Source: Imbricaverruca yamaguchii
Lineage: Eukaryota > Arthropoda > Thecostraca > Neoverrucidae
DNA: 64,000 nucleotides
Direction: 5' to 3'
Assembly: GCA_034440575.1 (NCBI GenBank)
Contig: JAOTOL010001231.1
Coordinates: forward strand, 62,001-126,000
Shown here in pieces: positions 20,819 to 31,549 of the stretch. The notes beneath the pieces were generated by a model, which worked only from the letters and a program-made list of their open reading frames with translations, was not told where the DNA came from and did no database searches. Numbering within the stretch: position 1 is the stretch's first letter; the number at the start of each line of letters is the position of its first letter. The position numbers were made by a program, and so were the translations under genes.

Positions 20819-21801
20819 CAGTGCTTTCCGCGATAACTAATTTTCGGACCTGCGATAACGATAAAACGATAAGAAAGGTTTGCGATAACGATAAACGATA
20901 AACGATAAAAAATTTCACAAAATTAACAGCGATAGCGATAAAACGATAAAGCGATAGCGATAAAATTATATTTTCGACGCAACCACTTTCGATAAACCCT
21001 CGTACGTCATGCGTAACGTCGTCTGTTTTGCGGCGCGAGGAATATGCTTTTGACAAACCCTCGTATGTCCATCGTCCCTACCAGTTCTTAAAGGTTTTAT
21101 GTAAATAAGCCTCAATCAATAACTACAAAATCTTATTTCAAAGTCTTTATACTGAGTAAACAATTTTATTTTCAAACGATAATGAAATAATAAAATTATC
21201 TCAATTATGATTAACTTTGAAGATAGGCTAATATTAACTTGAAGATATGCATAGTTGCCAGATATGCGGGAGTGTAGAACAATGCCAGTTCTTAAAGGTT
21301 TTTTGAAAATAAGCCTCAATCAATAACTACATGTTATTTCAAGTTCTTTACACTGAGTACAGAATGCTATTTTCAAATGATAATGAAATAATCCAATTAT
21401 CTCAATGACGATTAACTTTGAAAATAGGCTTATTTTAACCTGAAGATTTGGATAGTTGCCAGATATGCGGGAGTGGACCCCCCTGTGACTGACCTCTGCC
21501 CGGCCCGCCGCGCAAATTTATACCACCCGTCGGCCGTCTGACAGATCTGTACACTTAGCAGATGGCAACAGGTTGCGCACACACACTGTCGCGCGGCATA
21601 CACTGTCGATCGTCTTCCATTTTTCCATCATCCCGTTTTACATTTTATCGTTTATCGTTCATAATTTTTGGAACTTGCGATAAGTGGATGAGCGATAATT
21701 TTGAAAATTTAGCGATAAACGATAACGATAACCGATTTACTTAACAGCGATAATTATCGTTTATCGTTTATCGCTCATCCTATCGCATGCGGAAACCACT
21801 G
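20819..21801. mobile_element. Non-autonomous hAT-type transposon (983 bp)
   Basis: Terminal inverted repeats CAGTGCTTTCCGC and (complement of the right end) CAGTGGTTTCCGC are flanked by an identical 8-bp duplication, CTTGAAGG, at 20811-20818 and 21802-21809. The CAGTG start and 8-bp duplication are hAT hallmarks. There is no transposase frame. The subterminal regions are packed with CGATAA/TTATCG iterations in opposite orientation at the two ends, probably transposase-binding iterons. Confidence 0.92.
21081..21475 (+). repeat. 204-bp tandem duplication inside the hAT element
   Basis: CCAGTTCTTAAAGGTTTT starts copies at 21081 and 21285, each ending GATATGCGGGAGTG. The copies have diverged by base changes and small deletions. 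Confidence 0.9.
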
Positions 21802-21807
21802 CTTGAA

Positions 21808-21965
21808 GGTAAAGAAAGAAGCCAGACAAGAACCGATCGAGGTGCAGAATTTGCATGCCGGTAAAGAAAGAAACCAGACAACAACTGATCGAGGTGCAGA
21901 CTTGGCATGCAGGTAAAGAAAGAAGTCAGACAAGAACCGATCGAGGTGCAGAATTGGCATGCAGA
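21808..21965 (+). repeat. 52-bp tandem repeat, three copies
   Basis: GGTAAAGAAAGAA begins units at 21808, 21860 and 21912, each containing GATCGAGGTGCAGA. It starts at the hAT target duplication. Confidence 0.9.
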
Positions 21966-22969
21966 GCTATCTTCCTCCTGGAACAAGTTGGTGGCCAGAC
22001 AACATGGGGCGGGAAAACGAAGTCACCACACAGATTCAAATACGAAATAGAGGGGACCAAATATCCATGGCACAGATAAAGGATGGCTTCATGCGCTGAA
22101 TGGGGAGTTCTGACTAAGAGACAAGCCGGTTAAGAAAAAGTCCAATGGCAACGATGAGACTAAATGACAAAAGAATGGGACACAGTGGCGACGACGTGGG
22201 AGCTAAAGAAACTGCAAAAGAGCAGGATACGATAGTGAAAGGAACGTGGCGATAATAGTAATGGTGTGGTTGCGGAAAGTCGAGATGTGGGAATGGAAGT
22301 GGAGCAGAGGAGAGACGTGTCATGTCGGAAAAGGAGGCGAGCGCAGGATTGTAGAGTGATGATATGGTGAAGGAATGAGACTGCAGAGGGACATTAAAGG
22401 AAGGAGCTAGACGGAGTTGGAATATCAAACAACACACGGTATTCATTCACACGAAACCTGACACCAATACCGTTGCCAGAAATCTCCTGCGGGGTATCTA
22501 CGTTTTACGTTTTCCGGAGGATTTGTTCACCACAACAGGGCGGAAGTGCTGCCAAATTCTGTCAGCTGATGGGCTACAACTTCGGACCCAGATATTGCGA
22601 AAACGGCCTTGATGACACTCCTTTGATTCATTAATTTCTAGGATTCCTTGTTCTTGGGGTCACCGGGAGCGTACTGTGTATACGCTTGGAATCCGCTTGC
22701 AGCGGGGGATGGAGTTGTGTCGTGCTCTGTATCTGGTACAAGTTTGAATGACAAGAAAGCCTTCTTGCTTTTCGACGGACGAGACTTTCGATTCCTGTAA
22801 GTAAAGATAAGCGAATACCTATCTGGCAATACAGATAAACAGGTTCCTTGTTTCCTCAAGCTAGGGCGCCCGACGGGTTAAGCTCAATCAAGGAAGGTGG
22901 TATCTACCTAAGTAGTTTATTTTTTTATAATTCCATGTCTTGGATTGCGTGTCATGCGTGTTTGAACGA
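21966..22969. other. Intergenic, nothing recognised
   Basis: No coding frame or repeat family was recognised. Confidence 0.4.
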
Positions 22970-23159
22970 ATATAGCAGAACAAAATTATGCATCATAGCT
23001 CCTAGATATTAGGTAGGCTGGTGGGTAGGTAGGTAGGTACCAAAATGCAGTAAGAGGTAAAATGTGGAAACCATTGGGTGTGGATGCTTGATGAAGCTTG
23101 CTATTGTCATAGTTCCTGTCAAATGCAATGGCCTTTGTTCACTTCATAGCAGTGTTTAT

Positions 23160-23645
23160 TTTGAAGATGAATTATTCCTAAAATAGGGTGGAATACACCA
23201 CTTTCTGAACACTCAATCAACATCCTCTCCAGGGAAGAATCAGCATCCTGCTACTTGACACTTGCTTATGAAGTCTTTCATGTTTCCTTTCTAAGAGTAC
23301 CTCATTTGTAAGTATCATAATCATGCTCTCAATAAGGGATAATGATACACAAACATTTTATAATGGAATTTAAAGGAAAGGGATTATCCATAATGTGATA
23401 TGGCATACAGCATTAGTTTATATAATATTTTTTCTTGCTATCCAGAATATAGCTCTTCCTAAATTATGAATCTCAAAACCACCAATGAATGTGCAGTCAT
23501 AAGTACACCATCAGCTCAAATTGTTCCCTGAAATACTTCAAAATTATTTGAAATGACATTGATTCCATGACAAAGTTTGACATCCTACTGTGCTCATTTC
23601 GACATCTCACACCTAACAAAGAACCACTATTTTAACACTGCTTCA
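23160..23645 (-). repeat. Repeat E, copy 3 (uninterrupted)
   Basis: Inverted relative to 15095-16412 and colinear with it across the point where Rpt-A interrupts that copy. Confidence 0.75.
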
Positions 23646-23673
23646 TAGACATTCCACATATTTCTTGGCATGC

Positions 23674-23846
23674 ACTGGGGCCAGGTAGCTCAGTCTGTAG
23701 ATTATCATAATCTTAATTGCAAGATTGTGGGTTTGAATCTCACAACCTGTGGCACTGCTGAGTCCACCCACACCCAATCAGTGAGAGTGGTTGGCAACAC
23801 TATATGAACTAGCAGTTGAATGCATGGCAAATCAACCCAATGCTCC
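23674..23846 (+). mobile_element. tRNA-derived SINE, type II, CpG-decayed
   Basis: The head is GGTAGCTCAGTCTGTAG and the B box region GGGTTTGAATCTCAC. The body reads CCACACCCAATCAGTGAGAG where other copies have CG dinucleotides. Perfect 11-bp target duplication TCTTGGCATGC at 23663 and 23847. Confidence 0.9.
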
Positions 23847-25127
23847 TCTTGGCATGCCCTGTAATCAGATGGCGACTGTGAAGGTAGGTACATACCTATA
23901 TTTTTAGTTGGTAAAATAATGCCAATAAGTAGTAGGTACATCATACCTATTTGTATTCACATGTTCAGGCATGTCCAAGGATGTACCATTTGTTGTATTA
24001 TATTCATTGATTCAGTGAACTTTGCTATATGATGTTCTTTTGTTCCTTCATCCACTTCAATGTGTCACATCAATATTTTACTGTAAGTCTGTAAGGAGTG
24101 TGCAGAATGTATAGAATAACCTGTCCAGGCACTGTCCTGTGTAGTTTTGTCACAAAATGGTAGCACTCATGGGACATGATGCAGTTTTACAGCAGCTTTT
24201 TCTCCCAGGTCACATGGACTTGGGAACAAGGTAGAGCAAGACCTGGCTTAATGATCTTCATATATTAGAAGTGGTTATTGAGTATAATTCTCACATCAGT
24301 AAGAAAAAGTTTTACTAGTGATGCTGCCAAAATATGTAACATTATACTTACAAGCATTAGCAAATAATATACAGTCTGATTTACTAGCAGACTACACTCA
24401 GCTCTATGGTATCTGGCAGAATACATGTGGCTCCCATATGAGAAATTGACAATATGGCTAAATCAGCAAAGATGTGATTATGAGCAATTTCCTGAGAAAC
24501 AGTATATAAAGTAACAAAAGGACACCTAATGTTAGTCAACCAAGTTTATATATCCACACCTGATACCCCAACATGCAAACACCATACAAGCAAAATATGT
24601 ATGACACAGCCCATGAGTGTAATGCTCAGTACAGACCAATTTGTTACTTGCCAGATATTGGTGTATGGGCTTCAGAATATCAAGTGACTTCATTACAATT
24701 ATACTAAAAGCATTTAGTCTCACATAGCTTTCTTCCCATGGTCAAGCAATAATATAACAATAGCAATATGTCAATGAAAAAGCTGCAAGCATTGATTGAA
24801 GCATTGCTGATTGGATGCTTGCAGCTTCAGCAATGCTTGAAGCTGCAAGCATTGCTGATGGGAGCCAATTATTAATAATATTTACTGTATAATATATGTT
24901 TTGAGTTCATATCCAGTATGTTTTAGTTGAAGCCAAGAGTGACTTGGAAGGATCTAAAGTAATTAGATGGGAGAGTAAATTACAGATGTAAAATCACCTA
25001 TGCTGATCAGACTGTGATAGTTCTGCAGGTGATTTTGTTTTGCAGTTTTGCAGGTGATTTTGTAAATGCAATAGAAAGTCATCAAGTCATAAAGTGAAAA
25101 CATATATCATATTGCCCAGAAGCTTTA

Positions 25128-25334
25128 TTAGGTTTTATGTTCTGCAACTGTTTTTGCCACATCTCCTATAGTTATTGTAAGATCCTCCAACATTCCATCT
25201 ACCATGGCATAGCTTTCAATTGTTTCCAATGTACCAAAGTTTTCTTTGGTATAGACTGATGATAGTTGTTCCCCTAGAGACTTTGTTTCACTATCATTGG
25301 CCACTATTTTATGCTGCATGACCAATGCAGTCAA
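25128..25334 (-). mobile_element. LINE ORF2 linker fragment (relic)
   Basis: The minus strand encodes NDSETKSLGEQLSSVYTKEN, resembling the segment between endonuclease and reverse transcriptase in CR1-like LINEs. Relative to the reverse transcriptase fragment at 25878 its order is wrong, so it is a separate or rearranged copy. Confidence 0.55.
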
Positions 25335-25877
25335 TGCATCCCTAAACCCTGACTAATATTTACCATGTACCTCCAGTGACCCTACAGAACACTGTTTAGA
25401 CTTAAATTTGTAGATGATAAAGAACCTCTTAGCACTGCCAACTGAACATTTTTGAAGTACTTTGATTTCAGCCAGTCCTTTAAATGCCCAACACACCTCA
25501 TAGCTATATTTCTATCTATTCTATATGATTCTGGATTTACCTAAAAACAAACCATGATTGATTTGGTTGAAGGTAAATTTTCCTTAAAGCAAGCTGTGAA
25601 ATTTCTAACAATTATGTAACAAAATACACAACAAAATAAGTTAGGTTAGGGTATTTTTTAATTCTATATTGTTATTCCTCATATCTTACACCACTCAAGA
25701 CTTTTTGGGTTTGTTAGTTGCTGTGTCTGAAGTAAAATATAAATTTGCCCAATGTTCCAAGTGAGATTGCACATATGCAAAGTAATTTTTCAGAACTATC
25801 TTGCTTCCTGCATAGCTGCCTTTGGCAAGTCCAGGTCCTCCAAGTCTGGCTGAACATTGCTAAATTCATTACTGTCA

Positions 25878-26081
25878 TTAACAACTCTTACCAGTTACAT
25901 CAGCAAGTTGAAACACCCCATTCCTCAGCCATGCCTCAATGTTTTTCACAAAGATGATGAGAAATGGACCTAGAACAGAGCCCTGCAACACTTCACTCAA
26001 AACATGCTTCAATTCAGATTTACATCCATTTAATGCTACTCCTTGTTTCCTTCCATGCAGCCATACCTCATTCTGGACCAT
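25878..26081 (-). mobile_element. CR1-like LINE reverse transcriptase fragment
   Basis: The minus strand encodes RKQGVALNG, VLSEVLQGSVLGPFL and VFQLADVTGKS, matching the LINE palm domain (QGSVLGP box and a degenerate F-ADDT box). Catalytic Asp residues are lost. Confidence 0.8.
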
Positions 26082-26288
26082 AACTGTTCAATCAATCCGA
26101 AGCTGTGATAGCTGATGAATTAGACACTTGTGCAGAACTTAATAAAATATTTTGCTAAATTTTAAGTATACTAATCTGTCTGGTTTCCATTGTCAACTTC
26201 CTAGTTACATACTCCACAACACCTTATTGGCATATTTTAGTGTATGAAGCACATTTTGCTTATGTCGATTGTCATGAATCTAAAAACA

Positions 26289-26332
26289 AATATATATATA
26301 TATATATATATTTGAATATATATATATTCAGC
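26289..26332. repeat. AT microsatellite
   Basis: A TA run, then TTTGAA, then a second TA run; self-complementary. Confidence 0.9.
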
Positions 26333-26811
26333 CAGTGTGCTTTGGTACACAGAAGATAGTACATCTGATCAATATAGTTAAACAGATTGCCATGCTGTGC
26401 AGACCAGCCAATAATCAAAGTATGCACTAGTGGATGACTAATAATCAATTGGAAGGTTATCATAATCTTGTGTTGCACCAACCAAAGGGCGAACCATCAA
26501 GTGACTGAGAGCCGAACAACCCACTCAAACTAAATGGTGACCAGGAACCTAATTTTGGGCCAAGTGGTAACCAATAATCAAATGGTACATGACTAGGTGT
26601 CAGGTGACTAATGGAAAAGTGATGGACTAATGGGTTGTGAATAACCAAGTGATGAACCAGTTGATGCCTTACAACTAATGACAATGTTTTGTAATGATGT
26701 TTACATTTTTCAAAACAAAACTGTTTTGTAACAACAATGTAGCATACGATGAAGAACCAAAATAGGCACCACCAAATGATCAATGGCCAACCAGTAAGTC
26801 AACAATACCAA

Positions 26812-26955
26812 AAAGAGTACCAATACCAAGAGTACCAATACTAAGAGTACCAATACCAAGAGTACCAATACCAAGAGTACCAATACCACCAAGAGTACCA
26901 ATACCAGGAGTACCAATACCAAGAGTACCAATACCAAGAGTACCAATACCAAGAG
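26812..26955 (+). repeat. 15-bp minisatellite
   Basis: AGAGTACCAATACCA units repeat about nine times with one altered unit. Being a multiple of three, it leaves all frames open; the Leu/Val-rich minus-strand peptides are artefacts. Confidence 0.92.
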
Positions 26956-27080
26956 CTCTGGCCTTGGACGAAAATAGTATAGAATGCTGTGGCACTGATA
27001 ACTAAGAATATTTTAATGTCATATGAACAGCAGCCATTCCACACTGCTAATAAAGTCATAAAGTGGTCAGACTTGTCCTG

Positions 27081-28965
27081 GCCGATATACGCCATTTTTT
27101 CCGTACCTACTTGGAAATGACCGGCGCATTGTTTAAAGTAAGCAAAATGAAAATCGGCCGAAAACTTGTCAAGTTAGGGGCCGTTAAAGTAAAAACAATT
27201 CGCAGCACCAGACCACAAAAATCGGCGCTGATGCACTTCCCATATATTGGTAAAAGGGAACAGTTCTCGACAACACCAGCAACTTGTTTGATGTATTTTG
27301 TTATGTGATATAATTTAAGTAATGTTAGGTCGCCGAGGTCAAGTCAGGTCAAGTTCATGACAGGCTAATAGAACCAAACTTGGTCAACTGGAATGTTGTC
27401 AAAAATGCAGATGACTATCATGTGATTGATGTCACTTTACATGTTACTCCCTACACATCCAGAAATCTACTGTTTGTCATTGTGTGCCTAAGCATTTCCA
27501 TACTTTATTCATGTATTTCACTCCTTTCTTTGCGAAGCCGATTGTGCTGAGCCGCCCAACGGAGCAGTCGGGTGGGCAGCCGGGTTCCGGTAACTGGAGC
27601 AGGCAATGGCCTGCAAAAGTGCTCCTATGTAGGTGACCAGAGGTCAAATGGCAGATCTGACATCTGTATTGCATCATTAGTAATGCCCAAAATATCATTA
27701 ATGCCAATTTTGGAGCATTTAAACACAATCACAGTGATCCATAACAATGACGAGCCAATCCACGCAAAACCAGAAAATTCTGCTATTTTGACCTCATTTG
27801 ACCTTGAAGATACTGACCTAAGGTCATGCAATTTGCACACAATAGAGTTCACTATCATGCCCATTCACCCTGCGTATTTCGTTGCTCTAGCCTCAGTAGG
27901 AGCCGAGATCGTAGGGGGGCGGGATCCGCCCCCTCCAGTGCATGCAGTTTTCCGAGGCCCTCCAGGGCGTGTGTTAATGACAGTCACAGGGACACATCTG
28001 GGACAAGCCTGTAGAGAGAAGGTACTATAGGCCTGTATAAAAAGATACCCAACACTCCCACCAATACCACATCCTAAATTCCAAAGAACCTATCCACCAA
28101 TATCCTACATACTACAACAATCTTTCACCATTCACTTGACCCGTGAAGAGAACATTGCTGTGCTAGCACAGTGATTCATTGTAGGAATGATGCACCTCCA
28201 GGATGTGAAGCAAATGAAGGTTAATAATCCAATCTATACCTGCCAATTTTGGCAAGGAAGTGAACTGCCTCATTTTGTGTATGATATTTGAGTTCTGGGT
28301 TATATATGTTATACATGTTTATATATGTTATTTGAGTTGTTCAAGTTTCTGGATGCTTTGATGCTGCACTACAAAACATTCTTTATATATATAATCAATT
28401 CCAAAGTAAAAATCAGCGTTGTAAGTAATGTCCGCATGCAAACTCATTGGATAGGCTGTCATTAAGCCACAAAGTTGTCATGCATGCATGCATACATGTG
28501 CACACAATAAATGCAGCCACACTATGGGAAAGTTTTGCATGATGTACAGGGTACATGTTATCAACTAGGATGATAAATAAATATATCTTCATCAGACATA
28601 TTGAAGATACTAGTCCATGATGTAGTTATTTGGCCAGAAGAAGCACTATGCAACCAAGGTAAAAGACCATGTAGCCAAAGGGACCTTATCATATAACCAA
28701 GGGAACAGATAAAGTAACTAAGGGAACAGACTGTATAAAAATGGAACAGTGACTGAGGGTGACTGGTTGGTGCACAAAGCCGACCATGCTGACCATGCTG
28801 ATCGATCGTGACTATGGTTCCGGGATTCGCGATCATGTGGGGTGAGTAACTACTTGGAGTGTGATTGACTGCGGGTCAAGCTTCACATAGTCGTGCTTTC
28901 ACATTATGATATATTTCACCCTCAACCACAGCGGTTGATGCATCATAAAATCCAAGTTGCTAACT
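27081..28965. other. Intergenic, no gene recognised
   Basis: CpG content is normal again. GGTCAAGTCAGGTCAAGTTC-like phrases recall sequences at 3560 and 56700. A 152-codon plus frame at 27572 has no recognisable domain. Confidence 0.4.
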
Positions 28966-28976
28966 AATTCGAAGTG

Positions 28977-29037
28977 TTGGGCGCTGCATTCGATGCACCT
29001 TTGCAGTCGATGCGCCCCTAAACCCCAATACCCAACC
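28977..29037 (+). mobile_element. Hairpin mini-element with perfect 11-bp target duplication
   Basis: AATTCGAAGTG flanks a 61-bp unit at 28966-28976 and 29038-29048. GGGCGC/GCGCCC stem and an AATACCCAACC tail. Confidence 0.88.
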
Positions 29038-29048
29038 AATTCGAAGTG

Positions 29049-30343
29049 CATCCCCATGTTTGATTACCAACTGCACAAAACGACTTCAACGTAGTTGTAA
29101 CAAAGACTTTGGCATGCCTCGAGTGCACGAATACGGCCAAAATAGTCTCGTCCCTCTGTCTAGTTGCTAGCTAACCCTACCAAGCCGAACGATCAGCGTT
29201 CCGTGAGGCTCTAACTTCCGTCTGTGACAGACGGTTTGCGATTCCAGCTTGCACCACGAGATCAGTTAGACCCCTTAAGCTTACTTTGTCATATAGTTGA
29301 AAAAACAGGCATGTCGTAGGTTGTTGTCATGTCGAATATTCACATGTGAAATCATCGCCTCCTTTCCCTGGTGAAGGCTTAACGGTGCTGTTTGATGATG
29401 AAATGGAGCACGATTATTGCTTTTGAAGGAAACAAATCCCGAAGCTTTTGAGTTCAGGCCGAGGTTTTCATGTCGGTAACATTGACTGAAAGAGCATGGA
29501 AGAAAACTGGGGAGGCACAGAGTTGAGAAACCCAACTCGTACAAATAGGTCATGACATATGGAAGGGCAGGGCAGGCCCTCGTAGCTATATTTGGGTATT
29601 CTACTAGTTTACTACATCAAAACTCGTCAGGCTCCATTTGCGATAAGTCGAGCGTCGCTGTCTCCTTAGTTCTGATATTGATGAGGTCGTTCCTCCACAT
29701 CATCCATGCAATCTTGTCTCGCTGTGAACGGCTACCACTTCCATAATCCTGGTCTACTCTTCCCATTGCCAAAATATCCGTCGAATGTCTGCGTCATGCT
29801 GGCAAAATAACCCAGTGTTTCATCTCGAACAGCTTCTGACATGGCCTCTTCAGTGAGGGCAATGTTGTCCAGTGCAGGGAAGTTGGCATTGTTCCCGTTC
29901 TCAGCGCTTCACTTTCGAACTGACAACTTCAAGAGAAATGCGTAACTCTTCTCTCGAGCCTCGATCAGAAAGCACCGCTCGGAATGCTCCGTGCACCCCA
30001 GGTTAAGAATCCCGGTATTCCCAATATAACTCCTATTTTCTTCCAATTTCTAGTCCATTATTCCAGAATACAACATGAATGTGAGTGGTCCCCAACTCAG
30101 AAAGTGTACAGCAGTTTATGGCAGCATGAGAATGATCATTATCGTTTCTGAATTATGGAACAAGAACTGTTCTCTCCACGTCCATGGTGTTAAAATGTTG
30201 AAATCCTTCTCGGTCGCCCCATTATCACTCTTCTGGTCACTCCTAGATTCACAGGATCGGGAGTATTCTTCTGTTAAACAGTTACTCAGCCGGCTAGAAC
30301 TACGCGGTGTCATTTTCCCTTTCTGAAATCAGAGACTTCTTCT
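29049..30343. other. Intergenic, nothing recognised
   Basis: No gene-like frame or known repeat family found between the two mini-elements. Confidence 0.4.
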
Positions 30344-30353
30344 TTACCTTCCG

Positions 30354-30414
30354 TGGGCGCTGTATAAACGGAGCAGTCGATGCGCCCCAATGCCCAAGTA
30401 ACGAACCAACTTGT
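30354..30414 (+). mobile_element. Hairpin mini-element with target duplication
   Basis: 61-bp unit between TTACCTTCCG (30344) and TTGCCTTCCG (30415). GGGCGC...GCGCCCC hairpin, then AAGTAACGAACCAAC. Confidence 0.82.
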
Positions 30415-30529
30415 TTGCCTTCCGGCGAGTTTTGAATACTTTGTTTAAGACTTATGAGTGTATTGTCGCCACAGAACAGCACCTTTCAATTTCCTAGCGA
30501 GATCATGCTGTGGATGACAAAACCGCTGG

Positions 30530-30586
30530 ATGGACGCAAAATGACCTGTGATGTCGACGCGCCCCTAAACTCCAATCCACCACCAC
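30530..30586 (+). mobile_element. Hairpin mini-element with perfect 14-bp target duplication
   Basis: GACAAAACCGCTGG occurs at 30516-30529 and 30587-30600 around a 57-bp unit. The 5' stem half has decayed (GGACGC) but the loop, GCGCCCCTAAAC and the tail are intact. Confidence 0.85.
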
Positions 30587-30659
30587 GACAAAACCGCTGG
30601 CACTGCTGCACTCCCTCTGCAGCACTGGTGTGGTGGTTTGTGCTGTAGCGAGGGCGGGC

Positions 30660-30755
30660 CGCAGCCGGTGGTGTTACCGAGTCCACCCGCGGCCAGACGG
30701 CGTCAGAGGTTGGCCAGGCTGTATGGCCTAGCCGTCGAATGCGTCGTAAAAGAAC
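30660..30755 (+). repeat. SINE body fragment upstream of tweety exon 1
   Basis: TTACCGAGTCCACCCGCGGC, then the GTCAGAGGTTGGCCAGGC body and a hairpin ending GAATGCGTCGTAAAAG. It has a partly altered head and lies about 130 bp before the coding start. Confidence 0.7.
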
Positions 30756-30887
30756 CCGAGGTTGTTCTGTAGCAGGCGCGGCAGCCGTGCTCCCGTCTGT
30801 CTGAGCGGGCATCACCACGTCCCGGCACGTGCTGCCGTCCCTCTGACCGGGCGGCGCCACGTGCCTCAGGTGGCCGCCGGTGGCGCC

Positions 30888-31004
30888 ATGTCCCGGTACG
30901 CGGTGCCAGAGCTGGCGCGACTCATCCACCGCCTGCCGCACGTCAACTCCGCGCTGCAGCCGGTCAGCGCCCAGTTCAACCTCTCCAGCAGCGCCTACAC
31001 AGAG
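30888..31004 (+). CDS. tty: Tweety family protein (TTYH), exon 1 with start codon
   Basis: Tweety proteins are multi-pass plasma-membrane glycoproteins first described as large-conductance chloride channels; more recent structures question a classical pore and suggest lipid binding or adhesion roles. This exon encodes residues 1-39, with YAVPELARLIHRLPHVN corresponding to the conserved N-terminal LL-H-x-x-P segment before TM1. The ATG at 30888 sits in a good context (GGCGCCATGT). A CTCAG|GTGG acceptor just upstream (about 30870) means a 5' UTR exon may precede it. The exon ends GAG|GTACGT in phase 0. The nine exons seen here join in frame to about 392 residues, with TM1 in exon 2, TM2 across exons 2-3, TM3-TM4 in exons 6-7, and TM5 expected beyond the window. 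Confidence 0.9.
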
Positions 31005-31405
31005 GTACGTCACGTCACGTCACGTCACGTCCTACACCGGTCCAGCAGGGCCTGCACAGAGGTACGTCACGTCACGTCACGTCCGACATCGGTCCAGCAG
31101 GGTCTGCACAGAGGTACGTCACGTCAGACATCGGTCCAGCAGGGTATGCACAGAGGTACGTCACGTCACGTCACGTCCGACACCGGAACAGCAGAGTCTG
31201 CACAGAGGTACGTCACGCCACGTCACGTCCGACATCGGTCCAGCAGGGCCTATGCAGAGGTACGTGATGCTGCAACCCAACACCGGCCCAGCAGCTCCCG
31301 CACGGAGGTACGTCACGTCACAATCCAACATCGCGCCAGCGGCTCCAACGCAGAGTTCCGTGACGTTACATCTGGCACCGGTTCAACAGCCCATACACAG
31401 GTACG
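31005..31405 (+). repeat. Tandem array reiterating the exon 1 splice donor
   Basis: The exon 1 edge (CAGCAGCGCCTACACAGAG|GTACGT) is the founder of a roughly 52-bp repeat. Donor-like GAG|GTACGT occurs at 31062, 31114, 31156, 31208, 31260 and 31308, then decayed units at about 31365 and 31401. The exon 1 frame stays open through the array to a stop at 31527. Confidence 0.88.
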
Positions 31406-31479
31406 GGACGTCTCAGTCGGACACCAGGCCAGCAGTGTCTGCGCGGCCCGTCAGCTCGCAGTTCAGCCCGTCCAGAAGC

Positions 31480-31537
31480 CATGGGCCCTGTATGACCGAA
31501 GCAGTCGATGCGCCCCTAAGCCCGAATAACAAACCAA
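31480..31537 (+). mobile_element. Hairpin mini-element with perfect 12-bp target duplication
   Basis: CCGTCCAGAAGC at 31468-31479 and 31538-31549 flanks a 58-bp unit containing GACC...GCAGTCGATGCGCCCC and an ACAAACCAA tail. It lies in tweety intron 1. Confidence 0.88.
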
Positions 31538-31549
31538 CCGTCCAGAAGC

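Larger units (their letters stand above)
22970..27080. other. CpG-depleted block
   Basis: Reading line by line I count about 3 CpG dinucleotides between 22981 and 26280 and about 4 more up to 27080, while flanking DNA has several per 60 bases. The SINE within it shows CpG positions turned into TG or CA. Confidence 0.85.

Noticed and set aside
26710..27095. Leu/Val-rich minus-strand frames that look like membrane proteins
   Set aside because: They come from a 15-bp repeat with a period divisible by three.
27572..28030. 152-codon plus-strand frame
   Set aside because: No family resemblance and no gene structure around it.
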